Part shown: positions 15,512 through 24,004 of the stretch, in pieces
How the letters are laid out: each line of letters starts with the position of its first letter
Position numbering within the stretch: the stretch's first letter is position 1
NCBI RefSeq assembly: GCF_034479515.1
Contig: NZ_CP140152.1
Location: 1,240,001 to 1,304,000, forward strand
DNA: 64,000 nucleotides
Source of the DNA: Duganella zoogloeoides
GTDB taxonomy: Bacteria; Pseudomonadota; Gammaproteobacteria; Burkholderiales; Burkholderiaceae_D
Direction: 5' to 3'
Notes under the pieces: model-generated
What the model saw: only the letters and a program-made list of their open reading frames with translations
Database searches by the model: none
What the model was told of the DNA's origin: nothing
Position numbers and translations under genes: made by a program

Positions 15512-16189
15512 ATGGACATAAATAGCTTCATGCAGACGGCGTCGGCGTACGCGCTGCCCGTCTTGTTTGCCATAACGCTGCACGAGGCGGCCCACGCCTA
15601 TTCCGCCAACCACTTTGGCGATCCCACGGCTGCGGACGAGGGGCACCTGAGCCTTAATCCGCTCAATCACATCTCGTTGTTTGGCACCATCTTGCTGCCG
15701 CTGATCATGGTCATGATGTCGCTGCCGCCGCTCGGTTACGCCAAGCCGGTCCCGGTCGAGATCGACAAGCTGCGCGATCCCAAATTGCATTCGGCCTGTG
15801 TCGCCGCCGCCGGTCCTGCCGCCAACCTGCTCATGGGCGTGGGGTGGATGGTGGTGTGGGTGGTCTTGAGGCATGCGCTGGGCATGGATGGCCACGATTT
15901 CTTCGTGAAGATGGCGGAAGCGGGTGTGGCCATCAATTCCGTTATGATAGTGGTGAACCTGATTCCGATCCCGCCGCTCGACGGCGGTGGTATCTTGATG
16001 GGGATATTGCCGGACATCATATCCCGCAAGCTCGAGTGGTTCGACCGGCACCCGTTGGTGATCATCATTCCTCTGCTGGCGCTGGTGAACTACCCGCCGG
16101 TATTGCAGTTCCTGATCGAGTGCACGTACGCGGTGCAGCGGGTGTTTCACATGGCAGTGCAGCCGCTGCTGGCGCTATTGCTCCCATGA
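15512..16189 (+). CDS. M50 site-2-protease family membrane protein
   Basis: A 225-residue polytopic intramembrane metalloprotease of the FtsH-independent M50 'site-2 protease' group. HEAAH (24-28) is the zinc motif inside the first membrane segment. The second catalytic region is NLIPIPPLDGGGI, with the conserved Asp. GPAANLLMGV lies in the central segment. There are about six hydrophobic segments. The substrate is unknown. In related genomes this gene usually sits between yciO and trpS; trpS is not found here. Confidence 0.88.
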   Translation: MDINSFMQTASAYALPVLFAITLHEAAHAYSANHFGDPTAADEGHLSLNPLNHISLFGTILLPLIMVMMSLPPLGYAKPVPVEIDKLRDPKLHSACVAAAGPAANLLMGVGWMVVWVVLRHALGMDGHDFFVKMAEAGVAINSVMIVVNLIPIPPLDGGGILMGILPDIISRKLEWFDRHPLVIIIPLLALVNYPPVLQFLIECTYAVQRVFHMAVQPLLALLLP

Positions 16190-16222
16190 GCAATTGATTT
16201 GAAGTAACTACCTTAAACCACC

Positions 16223-16771
16223 ATGACCGATACCATCTCTTCCTGGGTACAACGTTACGCACCGCTGGTTCCCGGCGGCGAAGTGCTGGACCTCGCTTGC
16301 GGCAAGGGCCGCCATTCGCGCCACATGGTCAGCCTGGGCCATGCCGTGCTGGCGCTGGACGGCAATCCCGAGGCGCTGGTCGAGGCCGCCGGTCCCGGCA
16401 TCACCACCACGCCGATCGACCTGGAAGAAGCTGGCGCGGTCTGGCCGTTCGGCCCGGACCGATTTGCCGGCATCGTGGTCACCAACTACCTGCACCGTCC
16501 GCTGCTGGCGGACATGCTGGGCAGCCTGGCGCCGAACGGCGTGCTGATCTACGAAACCTTTGCCGACGGCAATGCCCAGTTCGGCAAGCCGTCGAATCCC
16601 GATTTCCTGCTGCAAGCGGGCGAATTGCTGGCGCTGGCAGCCGAACACGGCCTGCGCGTGGTCGCTTTCGAGGATGGCGTCACGCAGTTGCCCAAGCAGG
16701 CCATGGTGCAGCGCATCTGCGCCGTCAAGCCCGAGTTTCCGCGGTCTGCGGCGCTATTGCCGCCGCTCTGA
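16223..16771 (+). CDS. class I SAM-dependent methyltransferase
   Basis: A 182-residue cytosolic methyltransferase, small and TehB-like. Motif I is VLDLACGKGRHSRHM (about residues 21-35), the acidic end of beta-2 is ALDGNPEAL, and IVVTNYLHRPLL corresponds to motif IV. The substrate is not predictable. It sits between the M50 protease and dapA and is probably part of the same run of genes. Confidence 0.88.
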   Translation: MTDTISSWVQRYAPLVPGGEVLDLACGKGRHSRHMVSLGHAVLALDGNPEALVEAAGPGITTTPIDLEEAGAVWPFGPDRFAGIVVTNYLHRPLLADMLGSLAPNGVLIYETFADGNAQFGKPSNPDFLLQAGELLALAAEHGLRVVAFEDGVTQLPKQAMVQRICAVKPEFPRSAALLPPL

Positions 16772-16889
16772 GCGTCAAAACCACCCTGAAGATTGACTCG
16801 AATTTATGTTTGTAATCGCCGTGAAAAGCACCATAGTTCCGAGTCATCGTCTACAATCGTTGTTTTAATACTTTATGCAGTTATTTCCT

Positions 16890-17765
16890 ATGATCAAGGG
16901 CAGCATAGTAGCAATCGTCACCCCGATGCACGCAGACGGTAGTCTGGACTTCGAGGGTTTGAACAAGCTGATCGACTGGCACATTGCCGAAGGTACGAAC
17001 AGCATCGTCATCGCCGGCACCACCGGCGAATCGGCCACCGTCAGCGTGGAAGAACACTGCGCGCTGATCAAGGCGACGGTTGCGCATGCCAAGGGCCGCA
17101 TCCCGATCATCGCCGGCGCGGGTGGCAACTCCACCGCCGAAGCGATCAAGCTCTCGCGCTTTGCCAAGGAAGCCGGCGCCGACGCCACCCTGCAAGTGGT
17201 CCCTTACTACAACCGTCCTACGCAAGAGGGTATGTACCAGCACTTCAAGGCGATTGCCGAAGCGGTGGACTTGCCGGTGATTCTGTACAACGTGCCGGGC
17301 CGTACCGTGGCCGACATGAGCAACGACACCATCCTGCGCCTGGCCAAGATCCCCAACATCGTGGGCGTCAAGGATGCCACCGGCAATATCGCGCGCGGTT
17401 TCGACCTGCTGCGCCTGGCGCCAGGCGACTTCGCGGTCTATTCCGGTGACGACCCCACCGCCATGGCGCTGATGCTTGCCGGCGGCGCCGGCAATATCTC
17501 GGTTACCGCCAACGTCATGCCAAAAGCCATGGCCGAAATGTGCGCCGCCGCCATTGCCGGCGACGTTGCCAAGGCCGTGCCACTGAACAACCTGATGTTC
17601 CCGCTGCACCAGAAGCTGTTCATCGAACCGAATCCGGTGCCGGTCAAGTGGGCCCTGGCCGAGATGGGCAAGATGCCAGCCGGTATCCGCCTGCCGCTGG
17701 TGCCGCTGGCCGACGATTGCCACGCCGCTGTCCGCGCGGCCCTGGTTGAGGCCGGCGTCCTGTAA
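16890..17765 (+). CDS. dapA: 4-hydroxy-tetrahydrodipicolinate synthase
   Basis: A 291-residue enzyme of lysine/diaminopimelate synthesis that condenses pyruvate with aspartate semialdehyde. With the start at 16890 ([13 protein letters not shown]), the catalytic residues fall at the same numbers as in E. coli DapA: Thr44 and Thr45 (AGTTGES), Tyr107 (PYYNRP), Tyr133 (YNVPGRT) and the Schiff-base Lys161 (GVKDATGN). This decides against the in-frame ATG at 16875, five codons upstream. No strong Shine-Dalgarno sequence is visible before either start. bamC follows. Confidence 0.97.
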   Translation: MIKGSIVAIVTPMHADGSLDFEGLNKLIDWHIAEGTNSIVIAGTTGESATVSVEEHCALIKATVAHAKGRIPIIAGAGGNSTAEAIKLSRFAKEAGADATLQVVPYYNRPTQEGMYQHFKAIAEAVDLPVILYNVPGRTVADMSNDTILRLAKIPNIVGVKDATGNIARGFDLLRLAPGDFAVYSGDDPTAMALMLAGGAGNISVTANVMPKAMAEMCAAAIAGDVAKAVPLNNLMFPLHQKLFIEPNPVPVKWALAEMGKMPAGIRLPLVPLADDCHAAVRAALVEAGVL

Positions 17766-17832
17766 TTACCCTGGTTCAAAAAAAGCATCCCGTCCCGAAT
17801 CGCTGGGATTAACTTTTGCTGCATATAAATAC

Positions 17833-19023
17833 ATGACTATTCGCAAGACAGCTTTTATTACTTCGCAGCGTGCCCTGGTGACGGGTGCCTTGATGGCCAG
17901 CCTCACCGGTTGCGGCATGATCAATTCGGTCATCGGCAACGACAAGGTCGATTACAAGGGCGCCAAGAAGGCCGTACCGCTCGACGTGCCGCCGGATCTG
18001 ACGCAACTGCAAAAAGACAGCCGCTACGCCCAGCCCGATTCCACCAACGGCGTGGCCACCGCTTCTGGCTACAACGCCGCGCGCTCGGCCGCTGCGGTGG
18101 CCGATGGCACTGCCGTGGTGCCTGGTCAGCCGGCGGTTGGCACCGTGGTGCCCACCTCGATCAACGATATCAAGGTCGAACGCGATGGTAATCAGCGCTG
18201 GCTGGTGATCAAGCAGACGCCCGAGCAACTGTGGCCGCAACTGACCCAGTTCTGGGAAGATGCAGGCTTCAAGCTGTCGCAGGAAGTTCCGGCGGCCGGC
18301 ATCATGGAAACCGACTGGACCGAAAACCGCGCCAAGATTCCGCAAGATTTTATTCGTAACACCATCGGCAAGGTCTTCGATTCGGTCTATTCGACCGGCG
18401 AGCGCGACAAATTCCGTACCCGCATCGAACGCCGCGCCGACGGCGCCAGCGAAATCTACATCAGCCACCGTGGCGTGCAGGAAGTGCTGCAAGGCGCGCA
18501 AAAGGAAACCGCGATCTGGACCTCACGTCCGAACGATCCGGGCCTGGAAGCGGAATTCCTGGCCAAGCTGATGACCCGCCTGGGCAATGCCGACGAGAAG
18601 AAGGATGCGCCTGGCGTCAAGAACGCCGTCGATTCGGCCGTGGTACAGCCACAGCACGCATCGCTGGTCGGCACCGGCGCCGACCGCTACGTGCAGGTTG
18701 ATGAAGGCTTCGACCGTGCCTGGCGCCGCGTGGGCCTGGCGCTGGACCGTGCCGGCTTCACCGTGGAAGACCGCGACCGCACCACCGGCACCTATTTCGT
18801 GCGCTATATCGACGATACGGTCGAGAGCAAGGGTTTCTTCAGCAAGCTGTTCAGCTGGGGCTCGTCGTCGGAAGCGGACAAGGAAGCCCAGCGCTACCGC
18901 ATCCAGGTCAAGGCCGGCGAAGCCAATACCAGCGCCGTTACCGTGCTCACCAATGCCGGCGCGCCGGTGGCGACCCCGGTCGGCGACAAGATCATGGGCG
19001 TGCTGTACGACCAGCTCAAATAA
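17833..19023 (+). CDS. bamC: outer membrane assembly lipoprotein BamC
   Basis: A 396-residue lipoprotein of the BAM complex, which inserts beta-barrel proteins into the outer membrane. The signal peptide ends in the lipobox SLTGC with Cys27. The flexible N-terminal segment after it includes VPLDVPPDLTQLQKDSRY, the conserved BamC stretch that contacts BamD. Two helix-grip domains follow (about 135-240 and 275-396). The start at 17833 gives the proper signal peptide; earlier in-frame codons would bury it. A strong rho-independent terminator follows the stop. The dapA-bamC order is common in proteobacteria. Confidence 0.95.
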   Translation: MTIRKTAFITSQRALVTGALMASLTGCGMINSVIGNDKVDYKGAKKAVPLDVPPDLTQLQKDSRYAQPDSTNGVATASGYNAARSAAAVADGTAVVPGQPAVGTVVPTSINDIKVERDGNQRWLVIKQTPEQLWPQLTQFWEDAGFKLSQEVPAAGIMETDWTENRAKIPQDFIRNTIGKVFDSVYSTGERDKFRTRIERRADGASEIYISHRGVQEVLQGAQKETAIWTSRPNDPGLEAEFLAKLMTRLGNADEKKDAPGVKNAVDSAVVQPQHASLVGTGADRYVQVDEGFDRAWRRVGLALDRAGFTVEDRDRTTGTYFVRYIDDTVESKGFFSKLFSWGSSSEADKEAQRYRIQVKAGEANTSAVTVLTNAGAPVATPVGDKIMGVLYDQLK

Positions 19024-19037
19024 TCGTTATCAAGCAT

Positions 19038-19057
19038 GCAGCGCGATGTTGCGCTGC
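19038..19057. other. hairpin between bamC stop and terminator
   Basis: GCAGCGC and GCGCTGC form a perfect 7-bp stem with a six-base loop. No T-tract follows directly; the true terminator is the next hairpin. It may stabilise the 3' end of the bamC transcript. Confidence 0.4.
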
Positions 19058-19063
19058 AAAAAG

Positions 19064-19088
19064 AAACCGGCCTGGCGCCGGTTTTTTT
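19064..19088 (+). terminator. rho-independent terminator after bamC
   Basis: Stem AACCGGC/GCCGGTT (19065-19071 and 19077-19083) with loop CTGGC and a run of seven T (19082-19088) on the plus strand. Confidence 0.9.
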
Positions 19089-19121
19089 ACGTCTTATATA
19101 ATCGCGCCGCTATTAAAATGC

Positions 19122-19155
19122 AGGCGAAAAAAAACCGGCCCGCAGGCCGGTTTTT
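19122..19155 (-). terminator. terminator of the Ala-rich lipoprotein gene (bidirectional)
   Basis: Stem CCGGCC/GGCCGG with the four-base loop CGCA. An A-run before the stem gives a long T-tract on the minus strand, and five T follow on the plus strand, so it can act in both directions. It lies 15 bases past the lipoprotein stop. Confidence 0.85.
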
Positions 19156-19169
19156 AGAATGCTGTCGAA

Positions 19170-19427
19170 TTACTTCGAAGCAGCAGCCGAAGCGGCGGTC
19201 GAAGCAGCAGCAGCTGCGTCAGCAGCGGCCGAAGCAGCTTGCGAAGCGGCAGCAGCAGCGTCAGCAGCAGCTGGAGCGGCAGCAGCGTCAGCTGGAGCTG
19301 GGGTCACAACTGGAGCGGCTTCTGGAGCAGCTACTGGAGCTGGAGCAACAGGAGCTTCTTCTTTTTTCGAGCAAGCGGTCAGAGCAGCTACGGCCAGCAG
19401 GGAAGCGATCAGCAGGGATTTTTTCAT
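19170..19427 (-). CDS. Ala-rich small lipoprotein
   Basis: An 85-residue predicted lipoprotein: signal MKKSLLIASLLAVAALTACS with lipobox LTAC and Cys19, then a short charged KKEEA stretch and a mature part that is almost entirely Ala with Pro, Asp and Ser. The C-terminal half has an alternating A4-5/S/D pattern and could form one long helix. AAGGAAA lies 7 bases before the ATG, and a terminator follows the stop, so this is a real single-gene unit. No enzymatic domain; a structural or spacer role at the outer membrane is possible but not shown. Confidence 0.8.
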   Translation of the reverse strand: MKKSLLIASLLAVAALTACSKKEEAPVAPAPVAAPEAAPVVTPAPADAAAAPAAADAAAAASQAASAAADAAAAASTAASAAASK

Positions 19428-19809
19428 TTGTTTTCCTTAGTTAATTCAAATTTAAACACAGTGTTGCGATGAATAATTACCGGTAATTATCGCTCATTAG
19501 GTCGTCTTCGAAGGCTTTTCGTACCTGAAATGGTGCCTGCCAGACAACGGAAACTTCCTAACCGAATATTATAGCGATTTTTAGTGCGTCGCAATAGGAC
19601 AACATCCCTATCAGGGAACTATTTTGCGATATCGCAACATTTCGTTTTCGATCCACAAAACGCCCGGATCGTGACGTTACCAGCTTTCGCTCGAACATGC
19701 GCATTTTACCCGGAACCGGACCAAAATCGGGCCCGGTTCCTTATCAATTTGCTCGTTATACCAGGACAAATTGTAATAATTCGTAGCCAACACACATAGG
19801 CAGGTCTTG
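19428..19809. other. AT-rich intergenic region with two perfect palindromes
   Basis: A gap of 382 bases, clearly more AT-rich than the surrounding genes. It holds the promoter region of the lipoprotein (minus strand). Two perfect palindromes stand out: ATAATTACCGGTAATTAT at 19473-19490 and TTGCGATATCGCAA at 19624-19637. TTGCGAT also occurs at 19464-19470, and its partial complement occurs in GTCGCAAT near 19590. I see no RNA gene or conserved coding frame here. Confidence 0.6.
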
Positions 19810-20793
19810 TTAGCCAGGTTGCATCACATCGACGACCGCCTGGTACACCCAGATCGGCTCTTCGGCAATGCGGTTGAGCACATATAAAAAGTGCTCGGCG
19901 CCGAATACCGCGTATTCGCGGGTGGGGTAGCCGCGTGCGTTCAAACCGTCGATTTGCTCGGTGCCGAGGCCGATCAGCGATTCGAATTCGTACCAGCGCG
20001 GATCGATGCGTTCCTGCTGGATCAGCGCCACCAGTTCGGCTTGAATGGTGCGGTCATGGGTGGCGATAGAGCACTTGTGGCCGCTAGCCAGCAACTCGCG
20101 CGCAAAGCCCCGGTACACGGCTGCCAGCTCCGCGCTGTTACGCTGCCAGGACTGCTCGTCGGGGTCCAGGTAGGCGCCCTTGACCAGCCGGATGCGGCCC
20201 GGCAGCTTCATCATCGCGGGCAGGTCGGCAGCCGTGCGGTGGCGCCGTGCCGGCACCGTGATGCCGACGTTGTGCAAGCCGTCTTGCTGGTGCAGGCGCG
20301 TGTACACGGCATAGATGTCGTCGGCGCGGTCCACGCCTTCCATCGAGATCATCACCTCGCGGTTGATCTCGGCGGCGGCCAGCGCAATGCGGCGCAGGTT
20401 GCGGTAGCCGAGTTCCACGTCCACCAGCGAGCCCACGTGCGAGAGGTCGAGCGAGATCGAGCAGTTGAGGTTGTTCTGGCCGATGCCGGCAACCAGGTCC
20501 ATGAAGACCTCGGTTTCGGCCATGGCGAACGCCTCGTCGCGCACGCTCTCGCCCATGTACTCGGCCGAGGCCGCATGGCCGCGGGCGATGATGGACTCCA
20601 CCCGCGCCAGCGCCTGGGCCACGGTCTGGCCCGCCACGTAGCGCTGCGACACCTTGTGCATCAATGGCTGCAACAGCGGGTCATTGCAGAATTTTTCCTT
20701 GGCGTGCTCGTCGAGGGCCAGCGCCCGCAGCGCGCTGGCGGCCTGGTCCACCAACGGCTGCCATTGGGCGGGGAACGCTGGTGGCGCCGACAT
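19810..20793 (-). CDS. proline dehydrogenase family protein
   Basis: A 327-residue protein of the proline dehydrogenase (PRODH) TIM-barrel family, which oxidises proline to pyrroline-5-carboxylate with FAD. Visible blocks are SLDLSHVGSLVD, EVMISMEGVDRADDI, LHNVGITVPARRHRTAADL, RIRLVKGAYLDP, CSIATHDRTIQAEL, WYEFESLIG and the C-terminal REYAVFGAEHFLYVLNRIAE. It is stand-alone, without the aldehyde dehydrogenase half of PutA. The start at 20793 overlaps the stop of the RoxA-like gene as TGATG, so translation is probably coupled. A longer in-frame start at 20826 is less likely. Confidence 0.85.
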   Translation of the reverse strand: MSAPPAFPAQWQPLVDQAASALRALALDEHAKEKFCNDPLLQPLMHKVSQRYVAGQTVAQALARVESIIARGHAASAEYMGESVRDEAFAMAETEVFMDLVAGIGQNNLNCSISLDLSHVGSLVDVELGYRNLRRIALAAAEINREVMISMEGVDRADDIYAVYTRLHQQDGLHNVGITVPARRHRTAADLPAMMKLPGRIRLVKGAYLDPDEQSWQRNSAELAAVYRGFARELLASGHKCSIATHDRTIQAELVALIQQERIDPRWYEFESLIGLGTEQIDGLNARGYPTREYAVFGAEHFLYVLNRIAEEPIWVYQAVVDVMQPG

Positions 20794-21914
20794 CAACCGA
20801 GCTCCACCCAGCCGTCCTGGTACCACGTGTACAGCGCTTCGAGCACGTCGTCGGACGCGCCGGCGAACTGTTCACCGGTCAGGGCGCGCTGGTTGGCCAG
20901 CAGCTCCAGGGTGGTTTTGTCGGCGCGGCCCACGCCAAACGATTCGCCGTTGATGAAGACGTTTTTGCCGCGATACAGCATCTGCGTCTTGCGCGACAGG
21001 ACCAGGCCTTTTTTCGCCACCGCGTCGCCGAACTTGCCGAACGTGAGCGGTTTCGCCGGACCGGTGAAGAACACATTGTGCTTCGGCTCCGACATGTACT
21101 CGCCGAGGAAAATGGTGATGTCGTCCTCGGTGAAGCGCACCTTGTTCATCTCTTCGATGATGGTCTCCAACATATCGCGTGGAATCTCGGCCGGCTTGTT
21201 GGTCGCTTGCAGTTCCGGATCGCCGTAGCGGCCCGGCAGGTCGATCGAGTCGGCCATGAATTGCAGGAAGCCTTCGCCCAGCTCCTGGTACGACGGCGAA
21301 CGGAAGCCGATGGAATAGGTCTGGCAGTCGCCGATGGCCACGCCGTCATGGGCGTAGTGGGGCGGCAGGTACAGCATGTCGCCCGGTTCAAGCACGAATT
21401 CTTCGTCGGGCGTGAAATTCGCCAGTATCTTCAAAGGCAGGCCCTCGATCAGGCTCAGGTCTTTTTGCGGGCCGATGCGCCAGCGGCGCTGGCCTTGCGC
21501 CTGCAGCAGGAACACGTCGTACGAATCGAAGTGAGGACCGACGCCGCCGCCATCGGTGGCAAAGCTGACCATCAGGTCGTCCAGGCGTGCGTCGGGCAGG
21601 AAGCGGAACTGGCGCAGCAGGGCGTCGGCCTTGGCGTCGAACAGGTTCACGCCCTGGACCAGCATGGTCCATTCGCGCTCGGTGCGGGCGGGCAGGGTTT
21701 CGATCGGACCGTGCTGCATGTCCCACTGGCCGTCGACGGCCGTGATCAGGCGCGATTCGGCATGGTTGGTGGAGGCAAGCTTGGCCAGTGCGTCCAGCGT
21801 CAGCAGCGGCTTGAAGCCGGGGATGGCGTCACGGATCAGCAGGGGCTTTTTATGCCAGTAGTCGCGCAGGAACTGCGCCGGCGTGATATCGCCGAGGAGA
21901 GGTAATTTTTGCAT
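20793..21914 (-). CDS. roxA: RoxA/YcfD-type ribosomal oxygenase (JmjC-like cupin)
   Basis: A 373-residue 2-oxoglutarate/Fe(II)-dependent oxygenase of the YcfD group, which hydroxylates an arginine of ribosomal protein L16. The facial triad is visible as HFD (His128, Asp130) in GPHFDSYDVFLLQ and a later His in PPHYAHDG (His186 or His189). The N-terminus (LGDITPAQFLRDYWHKKPLLIRDA) and the C-terminal winged region match YcfD homologues in length and order. The gene is translationally coupled to the proline dehydrogenase downstream. Confidence 0.88.
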   Translation of the reverse strand: MQKLPLLGDITPAQFLRDYWHKKPLLIRDAIPGFKPLLTLDALAKLASTNHAESRLITAVDGQWDMQHGPIETLPARTEREWTMLVQGVNLFDAKADALLRQFRFLPDARLDDLMVSFATDGGGVGPHFDSYDVFLLQAQGQRRWRIGPQKDLSLIEGLPLKILANFTPDEEFVLEPGDMLYLPPHYAHDGVAIGDCQTYSIGFRSPSYQELGEGFLQFMADSIDLPGRYGDPELQATNKPAEIPRDMLETIIEEMNKVRFTEDDITIFLGEYMSEPKHNVFFTGPAKPLTFGKFGDAVAKKGLVLSRKTQMLYRGKNVFINGESFGVGRADKTTLELLANQRALTGEQFAGASDDVLEALYTWYQDGWVELG

Positions 21915-21967
21915 ACGCCATTATAACCAGCCCGGGGCCTGAACTTCACCCCGGGCCGGCCGATGGC

Positions 21968-22735
21968 TTACCTGGTATGCAGCCAGCGCGCGTGCGCCCA
22001 GCGCGCCAGCCAGTCCAGCGCAAAGCCCAGCAGGCCGATCAGCACGATCGCCGCCATCAGCTCGTTGTACGCGAGGCGGTCGCGCGCATCGAGGATGAAG
22101 TAGCCGAGGCCCGCCGACACGCCCAGCATTTCGGCCGGCACCAGCACGATCCAGATGATGCCGATCGCCAGCCGCACGCCGGTCAGGATGTCGGCCGTGA
22201 TGCCCGGCAGGACCACGCGCAGCACGGTTTCCGTCGGCGTGGCCGACAGGCTGCGCGCCAGCAGCAGCCAGTTGGGATCGAGCCGCGCCACGCCGGTGGC
22301 AGTGTTGAGCAGGATCGGCCACACGGCCGCAAACGCCAGCAGGAAGTACACGGGCGCATCACCCACGCCCAGCGTCATCACCGCCAGCGGCATCCACGAC
22401 AGCGGCGACACCATGCGCAGCAGCTGGAACAGTGGCATCAGCGCGGCCGCCACCCGGCGCGAACTGCCCACCAGCACGCCCAGCGGCACGCCGATGGCCA
22501 CCGCTGCCGCCAGTCCGTAGGCGACGCGCCGCAAACTGAGGCCGATGTCGCGCCAGATGTAGTCGCCCTGCAGCAGCTGGAATAATGCGCGGAACGCTTC
22601 GAGCGGCGCGAACGACGCCGCGATTGGCGTCTCCTGTTCCAGCGACGTCACGCCCAGCTGCCACAGCGCCAGCGCCGCGCCGAAACCGGCCAGCGCCAGG
22701 GCCGCGCGCGCGGGACGGTTCAACGGTTTTGCCAT
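21968..22735 (-). CDS. ABC transporter permease, SsuC/TauC/NrtB type
   Basis: A 255-residue inner-membrane permease with about six membrane segments. The BPD inner-membrane domain is seen from FRALFQLLQGDYIWRDIGLSLRRV, with the family's EAA-like loop in the ARSLSATPTETVLRVVLPGITADILTGVRLAIG stretch. This subgroup carries sulfonates, taurine, nitrate, cyanate or pyrimidine precursors; the sequence alone does not tell which. It is the last gene of the operon and starts 2 bases after the binding-protein gene stops. Confidence 0.9.
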   Translation of the reverse strand: MAKPLNRPARAALALAGFGAALALWQLGVTSLEQETPIAASFAPLEAFRALFQLLQGDYIWRDIGLSLRRVAYGLAAAVAIGVPLGVLVGSSRRVAAALMPLFQLLRMVSPLSWMPLAVMTLGVGDAPVYFLLAFAAVWPILLNTATGVARLDPNWLLLARSLSATPTETVLRVVLPGITADILTGVRLAIGIIWIVLVPAEMLGVSAGLGYFILDARDRLAYNELMAAIVLIGLLGFALDWLARWAHARWLHTR

Positions 22736-22737
22736 CC

Positions 22738-23976
22738 TCAGACCGCCAGCGTTTCGGTGCGCAGCAGGTTGGCCGGCAGGCCGAACGCGCCCGGGCCGCC
22801 GACGGCGGTAATAGCCTTGCGCACGAAGCGGTCATCCACCAGGTCGCGCGCGACAAAGGCGGGATCGAGCTTGTCGAGGAAGCCGGTGTCGCCTTCGAGG
22901 CGCGTGGTTTTCAATGCGCGCACCATCTGCTCGGTGTACGACGCGAACGGGTACGGCTGGAAGTCGATGCGGCGCTGGTTCCAGTTCTTGTGGACGATGA
23001 TGCCGCGTTTTTCGTAGTCGGCGTAATCGGTCACGGTGAGCACCTTGGACAGCACTTGCAGCGCGTGCGGCGTGTAGCGGTGCGAGTCGGTGTTCGACAG
23101 CAGGCGCGCGGTATCGAGCTGGTTGGTGCGGGTCCACAGCTGGGCCTTGACGATGGCATTGGTCACGCGCTGCGCCCACTCCGGACGGGTGTTGATGTCG
23201 CGCTCGGACAGGAACGTCACGCAGCACGCATGGTTCTTCCAGACGTCGCCCGAGAAACGCAGGATCTTGCCCACGCCGTTGGTCTCGGCCAGCGCGTTGA
23301 ACGGCTCGGCCACGATGAAGCCGGCGATCGATTTGCTGGCCAGCGCGGACACCATCTCTGCCGGCGGCAACACCACCAAATTGACTTCTCGCGCGCCAAT
23401 GGTGCCTTCACGGCCCTTGGTCACCACCGACAGCCCGGACTTGGCGAGGATTTGCTGCAGCAGGATGTTGTGGATCGAGTACCAGAACGGAATCGCCACC
23501 GTTTTGCCACCGAGATCAGTGACCTGGTTGATCTCCTTGGCCACCGTGAGGGCGGAGCCGTTCACGTGGTTCCACGCCACCACCTTGGCCGGGAACCTGG
23601 CGCCGTAGCGCACCGACATGGTGGCCGGCGACAGCAGGTGGATCACGTTGACCTGGCCCGACACGAACGCTTCGACGATCTGTGCCCAACTGCGGAACAG
23701 GCGCGGCGCCTCGGCCTGCAAGCCTTCCGCCTCGAACAGCTTGCGGCCATGGGCGACCAGCAGCGGCGTGGCGTCGGTAATCGGCAGGTAGCCGATCTTG
23801 ACCGGCTGGTCGTCGCCCTTGGGCGCCTGGCGGGCCATGGCGTCGCCGGCAAACAGCAGCGGCGCGGCGCCGGCGGCGGTACTGAGCGCCGACATGCGCA
23901 GGAAGTCGCGGCGGGTCATGCCGCAGTCGCAATCGGACGAAGCGCAGAGGTGGAGCGGGTTGCTGGTATCGGTCAT
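22738..23976 (-). CDS. ABC transporter substrate-binding protein, CmpA/NrtA/SsuA-like, Tat-exported
   Basis: A 412-residue periplasmic binding protein. The N-terminus is unusual: residues 11-19 (CASSDCDCG) carry three cysteines just before a twin-arginine signal (MTRRDFLRMSALSTAAGA, from residue 20). The mature part has the NMT1/CmpA-like pattern: VKIGYLPITDATPLLVAHGRKLFEAEGL, DLGGKTVAIPFWYSIHNILLQ, FIVAEPFNALAE. Such Tat-dependent members can bind anions such as bicarbonate or nitrate, or carry a cofactor. The ligand here is unknown. It is encoded between the ATPase and permease genes. Confidence 0.88.
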   Translation of the reverse strand: MTDTSNPLHLCASSDCDCGMTRRDFLRMSALSTAAGAAPLLFAGDAMARQAPKGDDQPVKIGYLPITDATPLLVAHGRKLFEAEGLQAEAPRLFRSWAQIVEAFVSGQVNVIHLLSPATMSVRYGARFPAKVVAWNHVNGSALTVAKEINQVTDLGGKTVAIPFWYSIHNILLQQILAKSGLSVVTKGREGTIGAREVNLVVLPPAEMVSALASKSIAGFIVAEPFNALAETNGVGKILRFSGDVWKNHACCVTFLSERDINTRPEWAQRVTNAIVKAQLWTRTNQLDTARLLSNTDSHRYTPHALQVLSKVLTVTDYADYEKRGIIVHKNWNQRRIDFQPYPFASYTEQMVRALKTTRLEGDTGFLDKLDPAFVARDLVDDRFVRKAITAVGGPGAFGLPANLLRTETLAV

Positions 23977-24004
23977 GGAAGACTTTCGAAAAGGGTTGAA
24001 TGTA

